DNA of 64,000 bases from Paraburkholderia flava (GTDB lineage Bacteria > Pseudomonadota > Gammaproteobacteria > Burkholderiales > Burkholderiaceae), in NCBI RefSeq assembly GCF_004359985.1, contig NZ_SMRO01000001.1:930001-994000 (forward strand), read 5' to 3'. Positions 53,665-63,735 of this stretch are shown here, in pieces. Numbering within the stretch: position 1 is the stretch's first letter; every line of letters starts with the position of its first letter. A model generated the notes under the pieces. That model saw nothing but the letters and a program-made list of their open reading frames with translations, was not told the DNA's origin and ran no database searches. Both the position numbers and the translations under genes were made by a program.

Positions 53665-55224
53665 ATGCGCAACTTCAAGGTAGGAAGCAGCCTCCTCATC
53701 GTGCTCGCGGTCTTCGCGACGATGATCACGATCGGCGGCGTCACCGGAATCGTCGCGCTGAAAAACGCGAACACGAACGCTAAACGACTACACGAACTCG
53801 CACGCCAGACGGTGCTCGTCAACGACAGCTACAAGGACAGCACGCGCACCCGCTCCGCGCTGGTGCGCGCGTACGTTGCGCTGAAAGAACACAACGACCT
53901 GGTTGTGCGCGACTCGGCGCTGCAGAGCGCGAAGCGGACCTTCGATCTATCGGCGAAAGAAACACAGCTGTTCCAGACCGCACTGGAGATCTCCGGTGTC
54001 GACGGAAGTCTCAAGCAGCAACTGGTCGACTCGTCGACAAGCCTCGCGAACCTGCTGGCCCGTGCGACCGACGCGCTGCGCAATGGCGACACCGCCGCCT
54101 ACGCGGCGATCAACGACAAGGACATCACCGTGGCGGGACAGGTCTATTCCGCCAACGTCGAGAAATTCCAGCGCCTCGCGAACCAGCTGTCGGAAGACAC
54201 GATCGACGAAGACAACGCGCACTACGAGCGGATCGTCGCGATGGTCGGTATCGGCATTGCGCTCGCGCTGGCGCTGACCGTCGCGACGCATTTCGCGCTG
54301 CGCAGTCTCGTTGCGCGACCGCTTGCCGAGGCCGCGTTGCTGCTCGACCAGATCGCATCGAACGAACTCACGCACGAAGTGCCGCCTGCGGGCAACAATG
54401 AAATCGGGCGACTGTTTTCGGCGATGCGACGAATGCAGTCGGGTCTCGCGCAAACCGTGGTCGGCGTACGCAACAGCAGCGAATCGATTCATACAGCCGC
54501 ACGCGAAATCGCCGCGGGCAACCTGGATCTGTCGAGCCGCACGGAGGAGCAATCCGCGTCGCTCGAAGAAACCGTCGCGAGCATGGGCGAACTGATGTCG
54601 ACGGTGAAGCGCAACGCCGATCACGCGCAGCAGGCGAGCGAACTCGCCTCCGGCGCCGCGACGCTCGCGCAGAGCGGCGGCGAGATGGTCGCGCGATCCG
54701 TCGAAATGATGGGAGTCGTGCGCGCGAGCTCGCAGAAGATCGCGGAGATCACCGGGATGATCGACAGCATCGCGTTCCAGACCAACATCCTCGCGCTGAA
54801 CGCAGCGGTCGAATCGGCGCGTGCCGGCGAACAGGGACGCGGCTTCGCGGTCGTCGCGGGTGAAGTGCGCACGCTCGCGCAACGCAGCGCAGGCGCGGCG
54901 CGCGAGATTCGCCAGTTGATCGGCGCGTCGATCGACGACGTGAACAACGGCAATCAGCTCGTCACGCAGGCGGGGCAATCGATGAACGAGATCGTTGCCG
55001 CGATACGGCGCGTCGCGACGATCATGACCGAGATCACGACGGCCACCGTCGAGCAAAGCGCGGGCATCGTGCAGGTCGGCGAGGCCGTCAGCCAGATGGA
55101 ACAGATGACGCAGCACAACGCGGCACTCGTCGAGCAGGCGGGCGCGGCGGCCAGCGCGCTCGAGCATCAGGCGCATTTGATGAAGGCCGCGATGTCGGTG
55201 TTCCGTGTCGCGGCCACTGCATGA
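53665..55224 (+). CDS. Methyl-accepting chemotaxis protein
   Basis: A 519-residue chemoreceptor. TM1 at about 8-32, a four-helix-bundle periplasmic domain about 33-190, TM2 about 195-218, HAMP about 219-272, then the cytoplasmic signalling domain with the hairpin tip IDSIAFQTNILALNAAVESARAGEQGRGFAVVAGEV (quoted in part). No C-terminal NWETF-type pentapeptide. Start at 53665 with AGGA upstream; a GTG ten codons earlier is possible. Placed between pectin-degrading and lactonase genes, it may steer cells towards plant-wall sugars; that is inference. Confidence 0.92.
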   Translation: MRNFKVGSSLLIVLAVFATMITIGGVTGIVALKNANTNAKRLHELARQTVLVNDSYKDSTRTRSALVRAYVALKEHNDLVVRDSALQSAKRTFDLSAKETQLFQTALEISGVDGSLKQQLVDSSTSLANLLARATDALRNGDTAAYAAINDKDITVAGQVYSANVEKFQRLANQLSEDTIDEDNAHYERIVAMVGIGIALALALTVATHFALRSLVARPLAEAALLLDQIASNELTHEVPPAGNNEIGRLFSAMRRMQSGLAQTVVGVRNSSESIHTAAREIAAGNLDLSSRTEEQSASLEETVASMGELMSTVKRNADHAQQASELASGAATLAQSGGEMVARSVEMMGVVRASSQKIAEITGMIDSIAFQTNILALNAAVESARAGEQGRGFAVVAGEVRTLAQRSAGAAREIRQLIGASIDDVNNGNQLVTQAGQSMNEIVAAIRRVATIMTEITTATVEQSAGIVQVGEAVSQMEQMTQHNAALVEQAGAAASALEHQAHLMKAAMSVFRVAATA

Positions 55225-55277
55225 TTTTTTTAACGCACTCTTTCTGACCGATTGATCAACCCAGGGCATCAAAGAAC

Positions 55278-56366
55278 ATGAATGCAACTCTCCGGATCAT
55301 CGCCACCGCCGCAGCCGGCATGATGGCGTCGATGATCGCGCACGCCGCGACGTATGCGTATGTGTCGAACGCCGACAGCCGCGACATCTCGGTGTTCAGC
55401 GTCGATACGTCCGATGGAAAACTGACGAACGTCGAGACCGTGCCGGTCGACGGCACCGTGATGCCGATGGCGCTGTCGCCGGATCATCATCGCCTGTACG
55501 CCGCGCTGCGCTCGACGCCGTACCGCGTCGTGAGCTTTGCGATCGATCCGCTGAACGGCAAGCTGATCGAACTGGGCCGCGCACCGCTCGCCGAAAGCAT
55601 GGCGTACGTGTCGACCGATGCGACGGGCCGCTATCTGTTCTCCGCATCGTATGGCGGCAACCTGCTGGCGGTGAACGCGATCGGCAGCAACGGCGTCGCG
55701 GGCGACGTGCTGCAGACGATCAAGACAGGACCGATGGCGCACGCGATCCGCCTGTCGCCGAGCGGCCGCTATGCGTTCGCATCGGTGCTGGGCGCGGACG
55801 CGTGGCTGCGTCTGCCGTTCGACGCATCGACCGGCAAGCTCACCGAAAACGCCGATCCCGCGTACCGGTTGCCGGAAAAATCCGGGCCGCGTCACTTCGT
55901 GTTCTCCGCGAACGGACGTTTCGCGTATCTGATCGACGAACTCGACGGCAAGCTGCACGTGCTGTCACTTACGCACTCGGACGATACGGTCAAGCCGATC
56001 CAGGTCATCTCGATCCTTCCGGAGCATTTCTCGGGCGACAAGCCGTGGGGCGCCGATGTTCATCTGACGCCGGATGGACGCTTCCTGTACGCGTCGGAAC
56101 GCACGTCGAGCACGCTGGCCGTCTATCGCGTCGATCCTGCGTCGGGCAAGCTCACGCGCATCGGTACGTATCCGACGGAGAAACAGCCGCGCGGTTTCAA
56201 TATCGATCCGTCGGGACGCTATCTGCTCGCGGTCGGTCAGCTGTCGCCGACGATGAGCGTCTACCGGATCGAACCGAAGAGCGGTCACCTCGAAGCAATC
56301 GGCAAGTATCCGGTTGGCAAGGGGGCGAACTGGGTGGAGATCGTGACTTACGATGGGTCGAACTGA
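55278..56366 (+). CDS. Periplasmic lactonase-type beta-propeller (6-phosphogluconolactonase-like)
   Basis: A 362-residue seven-bladed propeller with a signal peptide (1-23, ending IAHA). Blades repeat the pattern SPDHHRLYAA, DATGRYLFSA, SPSGRYAFAS, TPDGRFLYAS, DPSGRYLLAV. Relatives include Pgl and muconate lactonizing-like proteins; a secreted version more likely opens sugar-acid lactones than acts on a phosphorylated cytosolic substrate. It fits the uronate theme of the preceding genes. Confidence 0.85.
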   Translation: MNATLRIIATAAAGMMASMIAHAATYAYVSNADSRDISVFSVDTSDGKLTNVETVPVDGTVMPMALSPDHHRLYAALRSTPYRVVSFAIDPLNGKLIELGRAPLAESMAYVSTDATGRYLFSASYGGNLLAVNAIGSNGVAGDVLQTIKTGPMAHAIRLSPSGRYAFASVLGADAWLRLPFDASTGKLTENADPAYRLPEKSGPRHFVFSANGRFAYLIDELDGKLHVLSLTHSDDTVKPIQVISILPEHFSGDKPWGADVHLTPDGRFLYASERTSSTLAVYRVDPASGKLTRIGTYPTEKQPRGFNIDPSGRYLLAVGQLSPTMSVYRIEPKSGHLEAIGKYPVGKGANWVEIVTYDGSN

Positions 56367-56439
56367 TTCGCTAACCTGATGGTGCGATCACGCGTAGATG
56401 GAACGGGGCCGGCTCCGGCAGAGGCGGCCCCCGCGACAC

Positions 56440-56805
56440 TCAATTCACCGCAGGCACTCTCGCGTTTTCACCGCGACATGCGCTCTTCATCCGCAGATAA
56501 AGCTGCTGCGAGGTGACCTGGCTCTGGTAGGTTGTATCGATGCTCTGATGCAGGCTCTGCTTGTAGTCGTCGGGGGCGCGCATCGGCATGATGACCGCGT
56601 CGAGCCGCGCGTGAGCGTCCTTGACCGGCACGCCGTCGTCGCGCCATTGCGCGGCAGCCGATTCGGTCTGCGCGACGAGGTAGCATTTTTGCTGCTGCGA
56701 CATCAGCGACAGCGCAGGGCCCATGCTGTCGTATTTCTGCTGCTGGGTTGCACATCCTGTCAGGAGGATTGCGCCGGCACACACCACACTGAAGCCTCGT
56801 TTCAT
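56440..56805 (-). CDS. Small uncharacterised lipoprotein
   Basis: A 121-residue protein with lipobox LLTGC (Cys at 18), then a mostly helical Gln/Ala/Ser-rich domain. GGAG lies 5 nt before the ATG. Two further Cys (41 and about 110) could form a disulphide. No family recognised. Confidence 0.75.
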   Translation of the reverse strand: MKRGFSVVCAGAILLTGCATQQQKYDSMGPALSLMSQQQKCYLVAQTESAAAQWRDDGVPVKDAHARLDAVIMPMRAPDDYKQSLHQSIDTTYQSQVTSQQLYLRMKSACRGENARVPAVN

Positions 56806-57013
56806 TACGACTCCCCGAATTCGGTCGATCTATTTGATTGTCTGCGTGAACCGCCCGTGACTTCGTCTTCGCGTGGGCTGGCGTAGTGGCTAGCATACAG
56901 GAAGAGGATGCGTTGCATGCCCGCGCAATGACGACGGAAACCGCGCTACGACTGCCGGGAAAGACAATGCTGCGTGCATCGCTCAAGCAGCGTCCTGTGC
57001 CACAATCCCCCGC

Positions 57014-57805
57014 ATGACCTGGATCGCCTCGCTCCCGATGTACAACGTGACGCCCGCGCTCGGCGCGCTGTGGCGTTCGCTGCTCGACGAAGCAGTGCGC
57101 GCGGTCACGCCGGATGCCTCTGTGATCGACGCACCGGACGACCTGCACGCGCTCTGGCGCCGCGACGATCTGCTGCTCGCGCAGACCTGCGGCTATCCGT
57201 TGATGCATGGCTTGCAGGATCGCGTGCAGCTGATCGCGGCACCTGAATTCGACGTGCCCGGCTGTGCGGGTATCGAGTATTCGAGCGCACTGGTCACACG
57301 TGCGAGCGCAAATCTGGATTCGCTCGAAGCCTGCCGTGGCATGCGAGCCGCGTATAACCAGGACGATTCGAACAGTGGCATGAATGTTTTGCGTCATGCG
57401 GTCGCGCCGCTTGCGCGCGATGGACGCTTCTTTGGTGCGGCGATTCGAACCGGTTCGCATGTGGGATCGCTACAGGCGCTCGCGGAAAATCGCGCGGACG
57501 TTGCAGCGATCGATTGCGTGACGATGGCTTATGTGCGCGACGCGCTGCCCGAACTTGCTCAAGCGGTGCGACAGATCGGCTGGAGCGCGACATCGCCTGG
57601 ACTACCGCTGATCGCGGCGCGCCCGGTGCCGACAGCACTCGCTCAGTCGCTACGCGACGCATTGAACACAGCAAACAACACACAGCCCGAACGAGCCGCG
57701 CAATTACGGCTCAAGCGCTTCACCGAAGTATCGTTCGCCGACTACGCACGCATCGTGCAACTCGAAGACGAGGCGATCGCGGCGGGTTACCCGCGTATCG
57801 CCTGA
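57014..57805 (+). CDS. PhnD-like phosphate/phosphonate-type binding protein without signal peptide
   Basis: A 263-residue member of the PhnD/periplasmic-binding superfamily. It starts directly with the domain (MTWIASLPMYNVTPALGALW), with LLLAQTCGYPLMHGL and AAYNQDDSNSGMNVLRH as the ligand-binding regions. The lack of a signal sequence suggests a cytoplasmic sensor or an enzyme-like role. It ends 6 bp before the convergent liuD stop and is not part of that operon. Confidence 0.78.
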   Translation: MTWIASLPMYNVTPALGALWRSLLDEAVRAVTPDASVIDAPDDLHALWRRDDLLLAQTCGYPLMHGLQDRVQLIAAPEFDVPGCAGIEYSSALVTRASANLDSLEACRGMRAAYNQDDSNSGMNVLRHAVAPLARDGRFFGAAIRTGSHVGSLQALAENRADVAAIDCVTMAYVRDALPELAQAVRQIGWSATSPGLPLIAARPVPTALAQSLRDALNTANNTQPERAAQLRLKRFTEVSFADYARIVQLEDEAIAAGYPRIA

Positions 57806-57811
57806 GCGATC

Positions 57812-59833
57812 TCAAGCAGGTTTAAGAACAAGCAACTGCGCCCCATCGGCCACCTGATCGCCGACCGCATACAACACCTCTTCTACTACACCCGCAGCCG
57901 GCGCACCGATCGTGTGCTCCATCTTCATCGCTTCCATCACGATCAGCGGCGCGCCCTTCTCGACCGTCGCACCCGCCTCGACCAGCACCGCGATCACCTT
58001 GCCCGGCATCGGCGCGGTGAGCCTGCCTTCGCCGTGTTCGGTATCGGCCGCATGCGCGAGCAGGTTCTGCCATTCGAACGACAGCGTCGCGCCGAGACAG
58101 AACACATGGAACGTATCGCCGTCGATGAATACGCGCCCTTTCACACGCGTCGTGCCGATCGTCGCGCCGTATTCGTGCGCATCGTCGCCACGCCACCACG
58201 TGAAGGCCTCACGCGCGCCGTGGTAATGGAGCGTCTGCGCACCGGCTTCATCGCGAGCGAACGTCGCCGTGAATGCGGCTTCGTCGTCGGTGTCCTGCCA
58301 TGCGAGCGCCTGCGTGTACCCGCCGTTCAGACGCCAGTGCGACAACGCATCCCACGGCGACGTGCCGTGCTCGACGCCGCCTTCGCGCGCGAGCAACGCC
58401 GCGCATGCCAGCGCGAGTCCTTCGCGGAACGGCTTGCGTCCCGGCGCGAACAGCGCATCGTGATGCCGCTCGATCAATCCGGTGTCGAGATCGGCCGATG
58501 CAAACGGCTTGCTCGTCACGATCCGCTGCAGAAACTCGACGTTCGTATGCGGCCCAACCACCTCGCAACCCTGCAACGCGCGATGCAAACGCGTCAGCGC
58601 TTCGTCGCGCGTCGCGCCGTAGACGATCAGCTTCGCGATCATCGGATCGTAGAACGGCGTGATCGTGTCGCCTTCGCGCACACCGCTATCGATGCGCACC
58701 GCCGCGCGGCTGCCGTCTCCTGTGTGCGCGCCGACCGTGAACTGAACGCCGTCCGGCATCCGCAGATGCTTTAGCGTGCCCGTCGACGGCAGAAAACCGC
58801 GCGCCGGATGTTCGGCGTAAATCCGCGCTTCGATCGCATGGCCGGTCAGCGTCAGCTGGTCCTGCTGCAACGGCAGCGGTTCGCCCGACGCGACGCGCAA
58901 CTGCCACTCGACCAGATCGAGGCCCGTCACCATTTCGGTCACCGGATGCTCGACCTGCAGTCGCGTATTCATCTCCATGAAGTAGAAGTCGTCACCGGTC
59001 ATGATGAACTCGACGGTGCCCGCACCGACGTAGTTCACCGCGCGCGCTGCCGCGACCGCTGCCTCGCCCATCGCGCGCCGCAGTTCGGCGGGCAGTCCCG
59101 GCGCGGGCGCTTCCTCCAGCACCTTCTGATGACGACGCTGCACCGAGCAATCACGATCGAACAGATACACCGTACCGCCGAGACGATCGGCGAACACCTG
59201 CACTTCGACGTGCCTCGGCCGCGTCAGATACTTCTCGATCAGCACGCGATCGTTGCCGAAGCTGCTCGCCGCCTCACGCTTGCATGACGCAAGCGCCGCT
59301 GCGAAGTCGGCGCTGCGCTCGACGACGCGCATCCCCTTACCGCCACCGCCCGCGCTCGCTTTCAGCAGCACCGGGTAGCCGATCGCGTCGGCTTCGCGCT
59401 GCAACAGCGCCGCGTCCTGATCGTCGCCGTGATAGCCGGGCACGAGCGGCACCGCAGCCGCATGCATCAGTGCCTTCGCAGCGGCCTTCGATCCCATCGC
59501 CGCGATCGCTTCGACCGGCGGTCCGATGAAGGCGATGCCCGCTGCTTCGCAGGCTCGTGCGAAGTCCTCGTTCTCCGACAGGAATCCATAGCCCGGATGC
59601 ACCGCTTGCGCACCGGTCGCGCGCGCGGCTGCGACGATGCGTTCGGCGCGCAGATAGCTTTCCGCTGCGCTCGCACCGCCGATATGCACCGCTTCGTCGC
59701 ACGCGGCGACATGCTTCGCGCCGGCGTCCGCATCCGAATACACGGCGACGCTCGCGATACCGAGTCGTCGGCAGGTGGCCGCGACGCGGCACGCAATTTC
59801 ACCGCGGTTCGCGATCAGGATCTTGTTGAACAT
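57812..59833 (-). CDS. liuD: Methylcrotonyl-CoA carboxylase, biotin-containing alpha subunit
   Basis: A 673-residue biotin-dependent carboxylase subunit. Biotin carboxylase domain about 1-445 (start MFNKILIANRGEIACRV; ATP-grasp SAGGGGKGMRVV), a BT linker domain, and the C-terminal biotinyl domain with the biotinylated Lys637 in EAMKMEH. With LiuB it carboxylates 3-methylcrotonyl-CoA in leucine breakdown. The operon context separates it from propionyl-CoA carboxylase. Confidence 0.92.
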   Translation of the reverse strand: MFNKILIANRGEIACRVAATCRRLGIASVAVYSDADAGAKHVAACDEAVHIGGASAAESYLRAERIVAAARATGAQAVHPGYGFLSENEDFARACEAAGIAFIGPPVEAIAAMGSKAAAKALMHAAAVPLVPGYHGDDQDAALLQREADAIGYPVLLKASAGGGGKGMRVVERSADFAAALASCKREAASSFGNDRVLIEKYLTRPRHVEVQVFADRLGGTVYLFDRDCSVQRRHQKVLEEAPAPGLPAELRRAMGEAAVAAARAVNYVGAGTVEFIMTGDDFYFMEMNTRLQVEHPVTEMVTGLDLVEWQLRVASGEPLPLQQDQLTLTGHAIEARIYAEHPARGFLPSTGTLKHLRMPDGVQFTVGAHTGDGSRAAVRIDSGVREGDTITPFYDPMIAKLIVYGATRDEALTRLHRALQGCEVVGPHTNVEFLQRIVTSKPFASADLDTGLIERHHDALFAPGRKPFREGLALACAALLAREGGVEHGTSPWDALSHWRLNGGYTQALAWQDTDDEAAFTATFARDEAGAQTLHYHGAREAFTWWRGDDAHEYGATIGTTRVKGRVFIDGDTFHVFCLGATLSFEWQNLLAHAADTEHGEGRLTAPMPGKVIAVLVEAGATVEKGAPLIVMEAMKMEHTIGAPAAGVVEEVLYAVGDQVADGAQLLVLKPA

Positions 59834-59854
59834 GAGAGTGTCTCGCCGGTGATG

Positions 59855-60655
59855 TTATGCAGGATCGCCGCGCCACGCGGGCGCACGCTTCTCGAGAAAC
59901 GACGCGACACCTTCGCGCGCTTCGGCACTTGCCCGCACACGAGCGATGCGCAACGCGGTGTCTTCGATCAGTGCGGCATTCAGCTCGCGCCCCGCGATGT
60001 CCTGCACGAGCGCCTTGCATTCGCGCACCGCCGACGGCCCGTTCGCGCACAGTGCGGACGCGATCTGTCGGACAGTTACATCGAGCAGCGCGATGTCGAC
60101 TGCTTCCGCGACGAGGCCGAGCCGGTGTGCGGTCGTGCAGTCGAATGCTTCGGCCGTAGTGAAGTAGCGGCGCGCGGCCTGTTCGCCGAGTGCGCGGATC
60201 ACGTACGGTGCGATCGTCGCGGGGATCAGGCCTAGCTTTGCTTCCGATAGACAGAAGCGTGCTGTGTCGACTGCGACTACTATGTCGCACGCTGAAATCA
60301 GACCCATGCCGCCTGCGTATACGTCGCCGCTCACACGCGCGATCACCGGCTTCGGGCACCGATAGACGGCTGCCAACATCGACGCAAGCCGCCGCGCGTC
60401 CGCACGGTTCTCGTCATCCGAGAAGCCGGCCATCTTCTTCATCCAGTTCAGGTCAGCGCCGGCGCAGAACGCCTTGCCGTTCGCGGCGAGCACGATTGCG
60501 CGCACGTCGTCGCACATACCGAGCGAGCCGAACGCGTCGGTCAGTTCGGCAATCATCGTTTCGTTGAACGCGTTGCGCACGTCGGGGCGGTTCAGCGTCA
60601 CCGTCGCGACGGCGTGCGCGATATCGACGTTCAGCGTTTCATATTGAGTGGACAT
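59855..60655 (-). CDS. liuC: Methylglutaconyl-CoA hydratase (enoyl-CoA hydratase family)
   Basis: A 266-residue crotonase-fold enzyme. The oxyanion-hole segments are AFCAGADLNWM and VYAGGMGLISACDIVVAVD. It hydrates 3-methylglutaconyl-CoA to HMG-CoA. AAGGAG lies 9 nt before the ATG. It sits between liuB and liuD, with gaps of 36 and 21 bp. Confidence 0.9.
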   Translation of the reverse strand: MSTQYETLNVDIAHAVATVTLNRPDVRNAFNETMIAELTDAFGSLGMCDDVRAIVLAANGKAFCAGADLNWMKKMAGFSDDENRADARRLASMLAAVYRCPKPVIARVSGDVYAGGMGLISACDIVVAVDTARFCLSEAKLGLIPATIAPYVIRALGEQAARRYFTTAEAFDCTTAHRLGLVAEAVDIALLDVTVRQIASALCANGPSAVRECKALVQDIAGRELNAALIEDTALRIARVRASAEAREGVASFLEKRAPAWRGDPA

Positions 60656-60691
60656 GACCGTTCGCTCCTTCGTTCTTTTCGATGCCGCGCG

Positions 60692-62299
60692 TCACATCCG
60701 GAACACGCCGAAACGCGTGTCCTCGATCGGCGCGTTCATCGATGCGGACAGACCAAGCCCGAGCACGTCGCGCGTCTGCGCCGGATCGATCACGCCGTCG
60801 TCCCACAACCGTGCGCTCGCGTAATACGGATGCCCCTGGTGTTCGTACTGCTCGCGGATCGGCTGCTTGAACGCTTCTTCTTCCTCCGCGCTCCACGCGC
60901 CGCCTTTTCCTTCGATGCCGTCGCGCTTCACCGTCGCGAGCACCGATGCCGCCTGCTCGCCGCCCATCACCGAGATGCGCGCGTTCGGCCACATCCACAG
61001 GAAGCGCGGCGAATACGCACGACCGCACATCCCGTAGTTACCCGCGCCGAACGACCCGCCGATGATCACCGTGAACTTCGGCACCTTCGCCGTCGCAACC
61101 GCCGTGACCATCTTCGCACCGTTGCGCGCGATGCCCTCGTTCTCGTACTTGCGGCCCACCATGAAGCCGGTGATGTTCTGCAGAAACACGAGCGGAATCT
61201 TGCGCTGGCAGCACAACTCGATGAAATGCGCGCCCTTCAGCGCCGATTCGGAAAACAGGATGCCGTTGTTCGCGATGATGCCGACCGGGTGCCCCCAGAT
61301 ATGCGCGAAACCGGTGACGAGCGTCGTGCCGTAGCGTGCCTTGAATTCGTCGAATGCGGAGTCGTCGACGATGCGCGCGATCACTTCGCGGATGTCGAAC
61401 GGCTTGCGCGTGTCGGCGGGGATCACGCCGTACAGGCTCTTCACGTCGTAGCGCGGCGGCTTCGATTCCTGCAGCGCAACCGGCACGTCCTTGCGACGAT
61501 TCAGATTGCCGACGATGCTGCGCGCAATCGAGAGCGCATGCGCATCGTTCTGCGCGAGATGATCGGCGACACCGGAGAGACGCGTATGCACGTCGCCGCC
61601 GCCGAGGTCTTCCGCGCTGACTTCCTCGCCGGTCGCGGCCTTCACCAGCGGCGGGCCACCCAGAAAAATCGTCCCCTGATTCTTCACGATGATCGACTCG
61701 TCGCTCATCGCAGGCACATACGCGCCGCCGGCCGTGCACGAGCCCATCACGACGGCGATCTGCGGAATGCCCACCGCCGACAGATTCGCCTGGTTGTAGA
61801 AGATGCGGCCGAAGTGATCGCGATCGGGAAACACGTCGTCCTGGTTCGGCAAGTTCGCGCCGCCGGAATCGACGAGGTACACGCAGGGCAGACGGTTTTC
61901 CGAAGCGATTTCCTGCGCGCGTACGTGCTTCTTTACTGTCACCGGATAGTAGGTGCCACCTTTGACCGTCGCATCGTTGCAGACGATCACGCATTCCTGC
62001 CCCGCAATGCGGCCAATGCCGGTGATCACGCCCGCACCCGGCGCGTCGTCGTTGTACATCCCGTACGCGGCGAGTTGCGACAGTTCGAGAAACGGCGTGC
62101 CCGGATCGAGCAGTTGCGCGATGCGGTCACGTGGCAGCAGCTTGCCACGCGACACGTGCTTGTCGCGCGCCGCCTCGCCACCGCCGAGGGCGAGCTTCGA
62201 CACTTTCTCGCGCAGATCCGCGACCAGCGCTTCGAGCGCGGCTGCGTTCGCGCGAAAGTCGTCCGAGCGCGGATTCAGCCTGGTTTCGATGATCGGCAT
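60692..62299 (-). CDS. liuB: Methylcrotonyl-CoA carboxylase, carboxyltransferase beta subunit
   Basis: A 535-residue carboxyltransferase with two crotonase-like halves. Recognisable pieces are [37 protein letters not shown] and [16 protein letters not shown], where Gly-rich loops stabilise the enolate. AGGAG stands before the ATG. The length and the [11 protein letters not shown] segment are as in MccB. Confidence 0.93.
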   Translation of the reverse strand: MPIIETRLNPRSDDFRANAAALEALVADLREKVSKLALGGGEAARDKHVSRGKLLPRDRIAQLLDPGTPFLELSQLAAYGMYNDDAPGAGVITGIGRIAGQECVIVCNDATVKGGTYYPVTVKKHVRAQEIASENRLPCVYLVDSGGANLPNQDDVFPDRDHFGRIFYNQANLSAVGIPQIAVVMGSCTAGGAYVPAMSDESIIVKNQGTIFLGGPPLVKAATGEEVSAEDLGGGDVHTRLSGVADHLAQNDAHALSIARSIVGNLNRRKDVPVALQESKPPRYDVKSLYGVIPADTRKPFDIREVIARIVDDSAFDEFKARYGTTLVTGFAHIWGHPVGIIANNGILFSESALKGAHFIELCCQRKIPLVFLQNITGFMVGRKYENEGIARNGAKMVTAVATAKVPKFTVIIGGSFGAGNYGMCGRAYSPRFLWMWPNARISVMGGEQAASVLATVKRDGIEGKGGAWSAEEEEAFKQPIREQYEHQGHPYYASARLWDDGVIDPAQTRDVLGLGLSASMNAPIEDTRFGVFRM

Positions 62300-62359
62300 G
62301 GCGGGGCTCTCCTGTTCGCCTCGGGTTTGTTTATGTACGTGCTGGATTCGCAGACGCGC

Positions 62360-63541
62360 TTACATCGTCTCGGCGAACAGTTCGCGACCGATCAGCATCC
62401 GGCGGATTTCGCTCGTCCCCGCGCCGATCTCATAGAGCTTCGCGTCGCGCCACAGCCGACCGACCGGGTATTCGTTGATATAGCCGTTGCCGCCGAGAAT
62501 CTGGATCGCCTCGCCGGCCATCCACGTCGCTTTTTCGGCGGTGTAGAGAATCACGCCTGCGCAGTCCTTGCGGACCTGGCGCACGTGCGCAGTGCCGAGC
62601 GTGTCGAGTTGCCGGCCGACCGCATACAGGTACGCGCGGCACGCCTGCAGCGTCGTGTACAGGTCGGCGACCTTGCCCTGGATCAGCTGGAATTCGCCGA
62701 TGGCCTGACCGAACTGCTTGCGGTCGTGGATATACGGCACAACCGCGTCCATCACCGCGACCATGATGCCGGTCGGACCGCCCGCGAGCACGGCGCGCTC
62801 GTAATCGAGGCCGCTCATCAGCACCTTCACGCCGCCGTTCAACTGGCCGAGGATGTTTTCTTCCGGCACTTCGACGTCCACGAATACGAGTTCGCCGGTG
62901 TGCGAGCCGCGCATGCCGAGCTTGTCGAGCTTCTGCGCGACCGAAAAGCCCTTCATCCCGTTCTCGACGATAAACGCGGTGATGCCGCGCGAACCCGCTT
63001 CGAGATCGGTCTTCGCATAGACAACCAGCGTGTCGCAGTCGGGGCCGTTGGTGATCCACATCTTCGTGCCGTTCAGCACGTAGTGGTCGCCCTTTTTATC
63101 GGCGCGCAGTTTCATGCTGACGACGTCGGAGCCCGCGTTCGGCTCGCTCATCGCGAGTGCGCCGACGTGTTCGCCGGACACCAGCTTCGGCAGGTACTTC
63201 TGCTTTTGCGAATCGGTGCCGTTGCGGTGGATCTGGTTCACACACAGGTTCGAATGTGCGCCGTACGACAACCCAACCGACGCCGACGCCCGCGAGATTT
63301 CTTCCATCGCGATCATGTGCGCGGTGTAGCCCATGTTCGCGCCGCCGTATTCCTCAGAGACCGTCATCCCGAGCACGCCGAGGTCGCCGAACTTGCGCCA
63401 CAGGTCCATCGGAAACTGATCGGTACGGTCGATCTCGCCGGCACGCGGCGCGATTTCCTTCGCCGCGAACGACGCGATGCTGTCGCGCAGCATCTGGATT
63501 TCTTCGCCAAGGGGAAATTGCAAACCAGGTAGGTTGGTCAT
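62360..63541 (-). CDS. liuA: Isovaleryl-CoA dehydrogenase
   Basis: A 393-residue acyl-CoA dehydrogenase. The catalytic Glu lies in [13 protein letters not shown], the position specific for isovaleryl-CoA dehydrogenases. The FAD/ETF features [18 protein letters not shown] and [19 protein letters not shown] are also present. AGGAG precedes the ATG. First gene of liuA-liuB-liuC-liuD; liuE (HMG-CoA lyase) is not in the window. Confidence 0.94.
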   Translation of the reverse strand: MTNLPGLQFPLGEEIQMLRDSIASFAAKEIAPRAGEIDRTDQFPMDLWRKFGDLGVLGMTVSEEYGGANMGYTAHMIAMEEISRASASVGLSYGAHSNLCVNQIHRNGTDSQKQKYLPKLVSGEHVGALAMSEPNAGSDVVSMKLRADKKGDHYVLNGTKMWITNGPDCDTLVVYAKTDLEAGSRGITAFIVENGMKGFSVAQKLDKLGMRGSHTGELVFVDVEVPEENILGQLNGGVKVLMSGLDYERAVLAGGPTGIMVAVMDAVVPYIHDRKQFGQAIGEFQLIQGKVADLYTTLQACRAYLYAVGRQLDTLGTAHVRQVRKDCAGVILYTAEKATWMAGEAIQILGGNGYINEYPVGRLWRDAKLYEIGAGTSEIRRMLIGRELFAETM

Positions 63542-63556
63542 GTTGCGTCTCCTGTC

Positions 63557-63590
63557 GACCGCAGTTAGCGCTTCAGCGCTTACTGCGGTC
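63557..63590. repeat. Palindromic hairpin element, copy 1
   Basis: A 34-bp near-perfect inverted repeat with arms GACCGCAGTTAGCGCT and AGCGCTTACTGCGGTC (one mispair) and a two-base centre. It lies just upstream of liuA and 5 bp from a second element with the same core. Confidence 0.75.
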
Positions 63591-63594
63591 CCAT

Positions 63595-63626
63595 GCTGGA
63601 GTTGGCGCTTTAGCGCCTACTCCAGC
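63595..63626. repeat. Palindromic hairpin element, copy 2
   Basis: A 32-bp inverted repeat with arms GCTGGAGTTGGCGCT and AGCGCCTACTCCAGC (one mispair). It shares the core AGTT-GCGCTT-AGCGC-TACT with copy 1, while the outer stem and one inner base pair differ in compensating fashion. Confidence 0.75.
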
Positions 63627-63694
63627 GCCGATTCCTGTTCGGGGGTTATTCACGTCGGGCGGCACTCTCCCGTCCAACGCGAATTTCACGCTAC

Positions 63695-63735
63695 ATTTAC
63701 GTATACGTCAATAGGAATTTTGAGTAACACTCAAA
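63695..63735. promoter_or_regulatory. Two palindromic operators between liuA and the TetR gene
   Basis: ATTTACGTATACGTCAAT (63695-63712) is an 18-bp palindrome with one mispaired position. TTTGAGTAACACTCAAA (63719-63735) is a perfect 17-bp palindrome around a central A. Both lie between the divergent liuA and TetR starts. The second has a TetR-operator shape; the first resembles the ACGT-containing sites reported for LiuR-type control. Confidence 0.6.

Noticed and set aside
60614..63532. A 972-codon open frame on the plus strand across the liu operon
   Set aside because: It is antisense to liuC, liuB and liuA, which have clear domains and ribosome sites. The Arg/His/Asp-rich product is typical of high-GC shadow frames.
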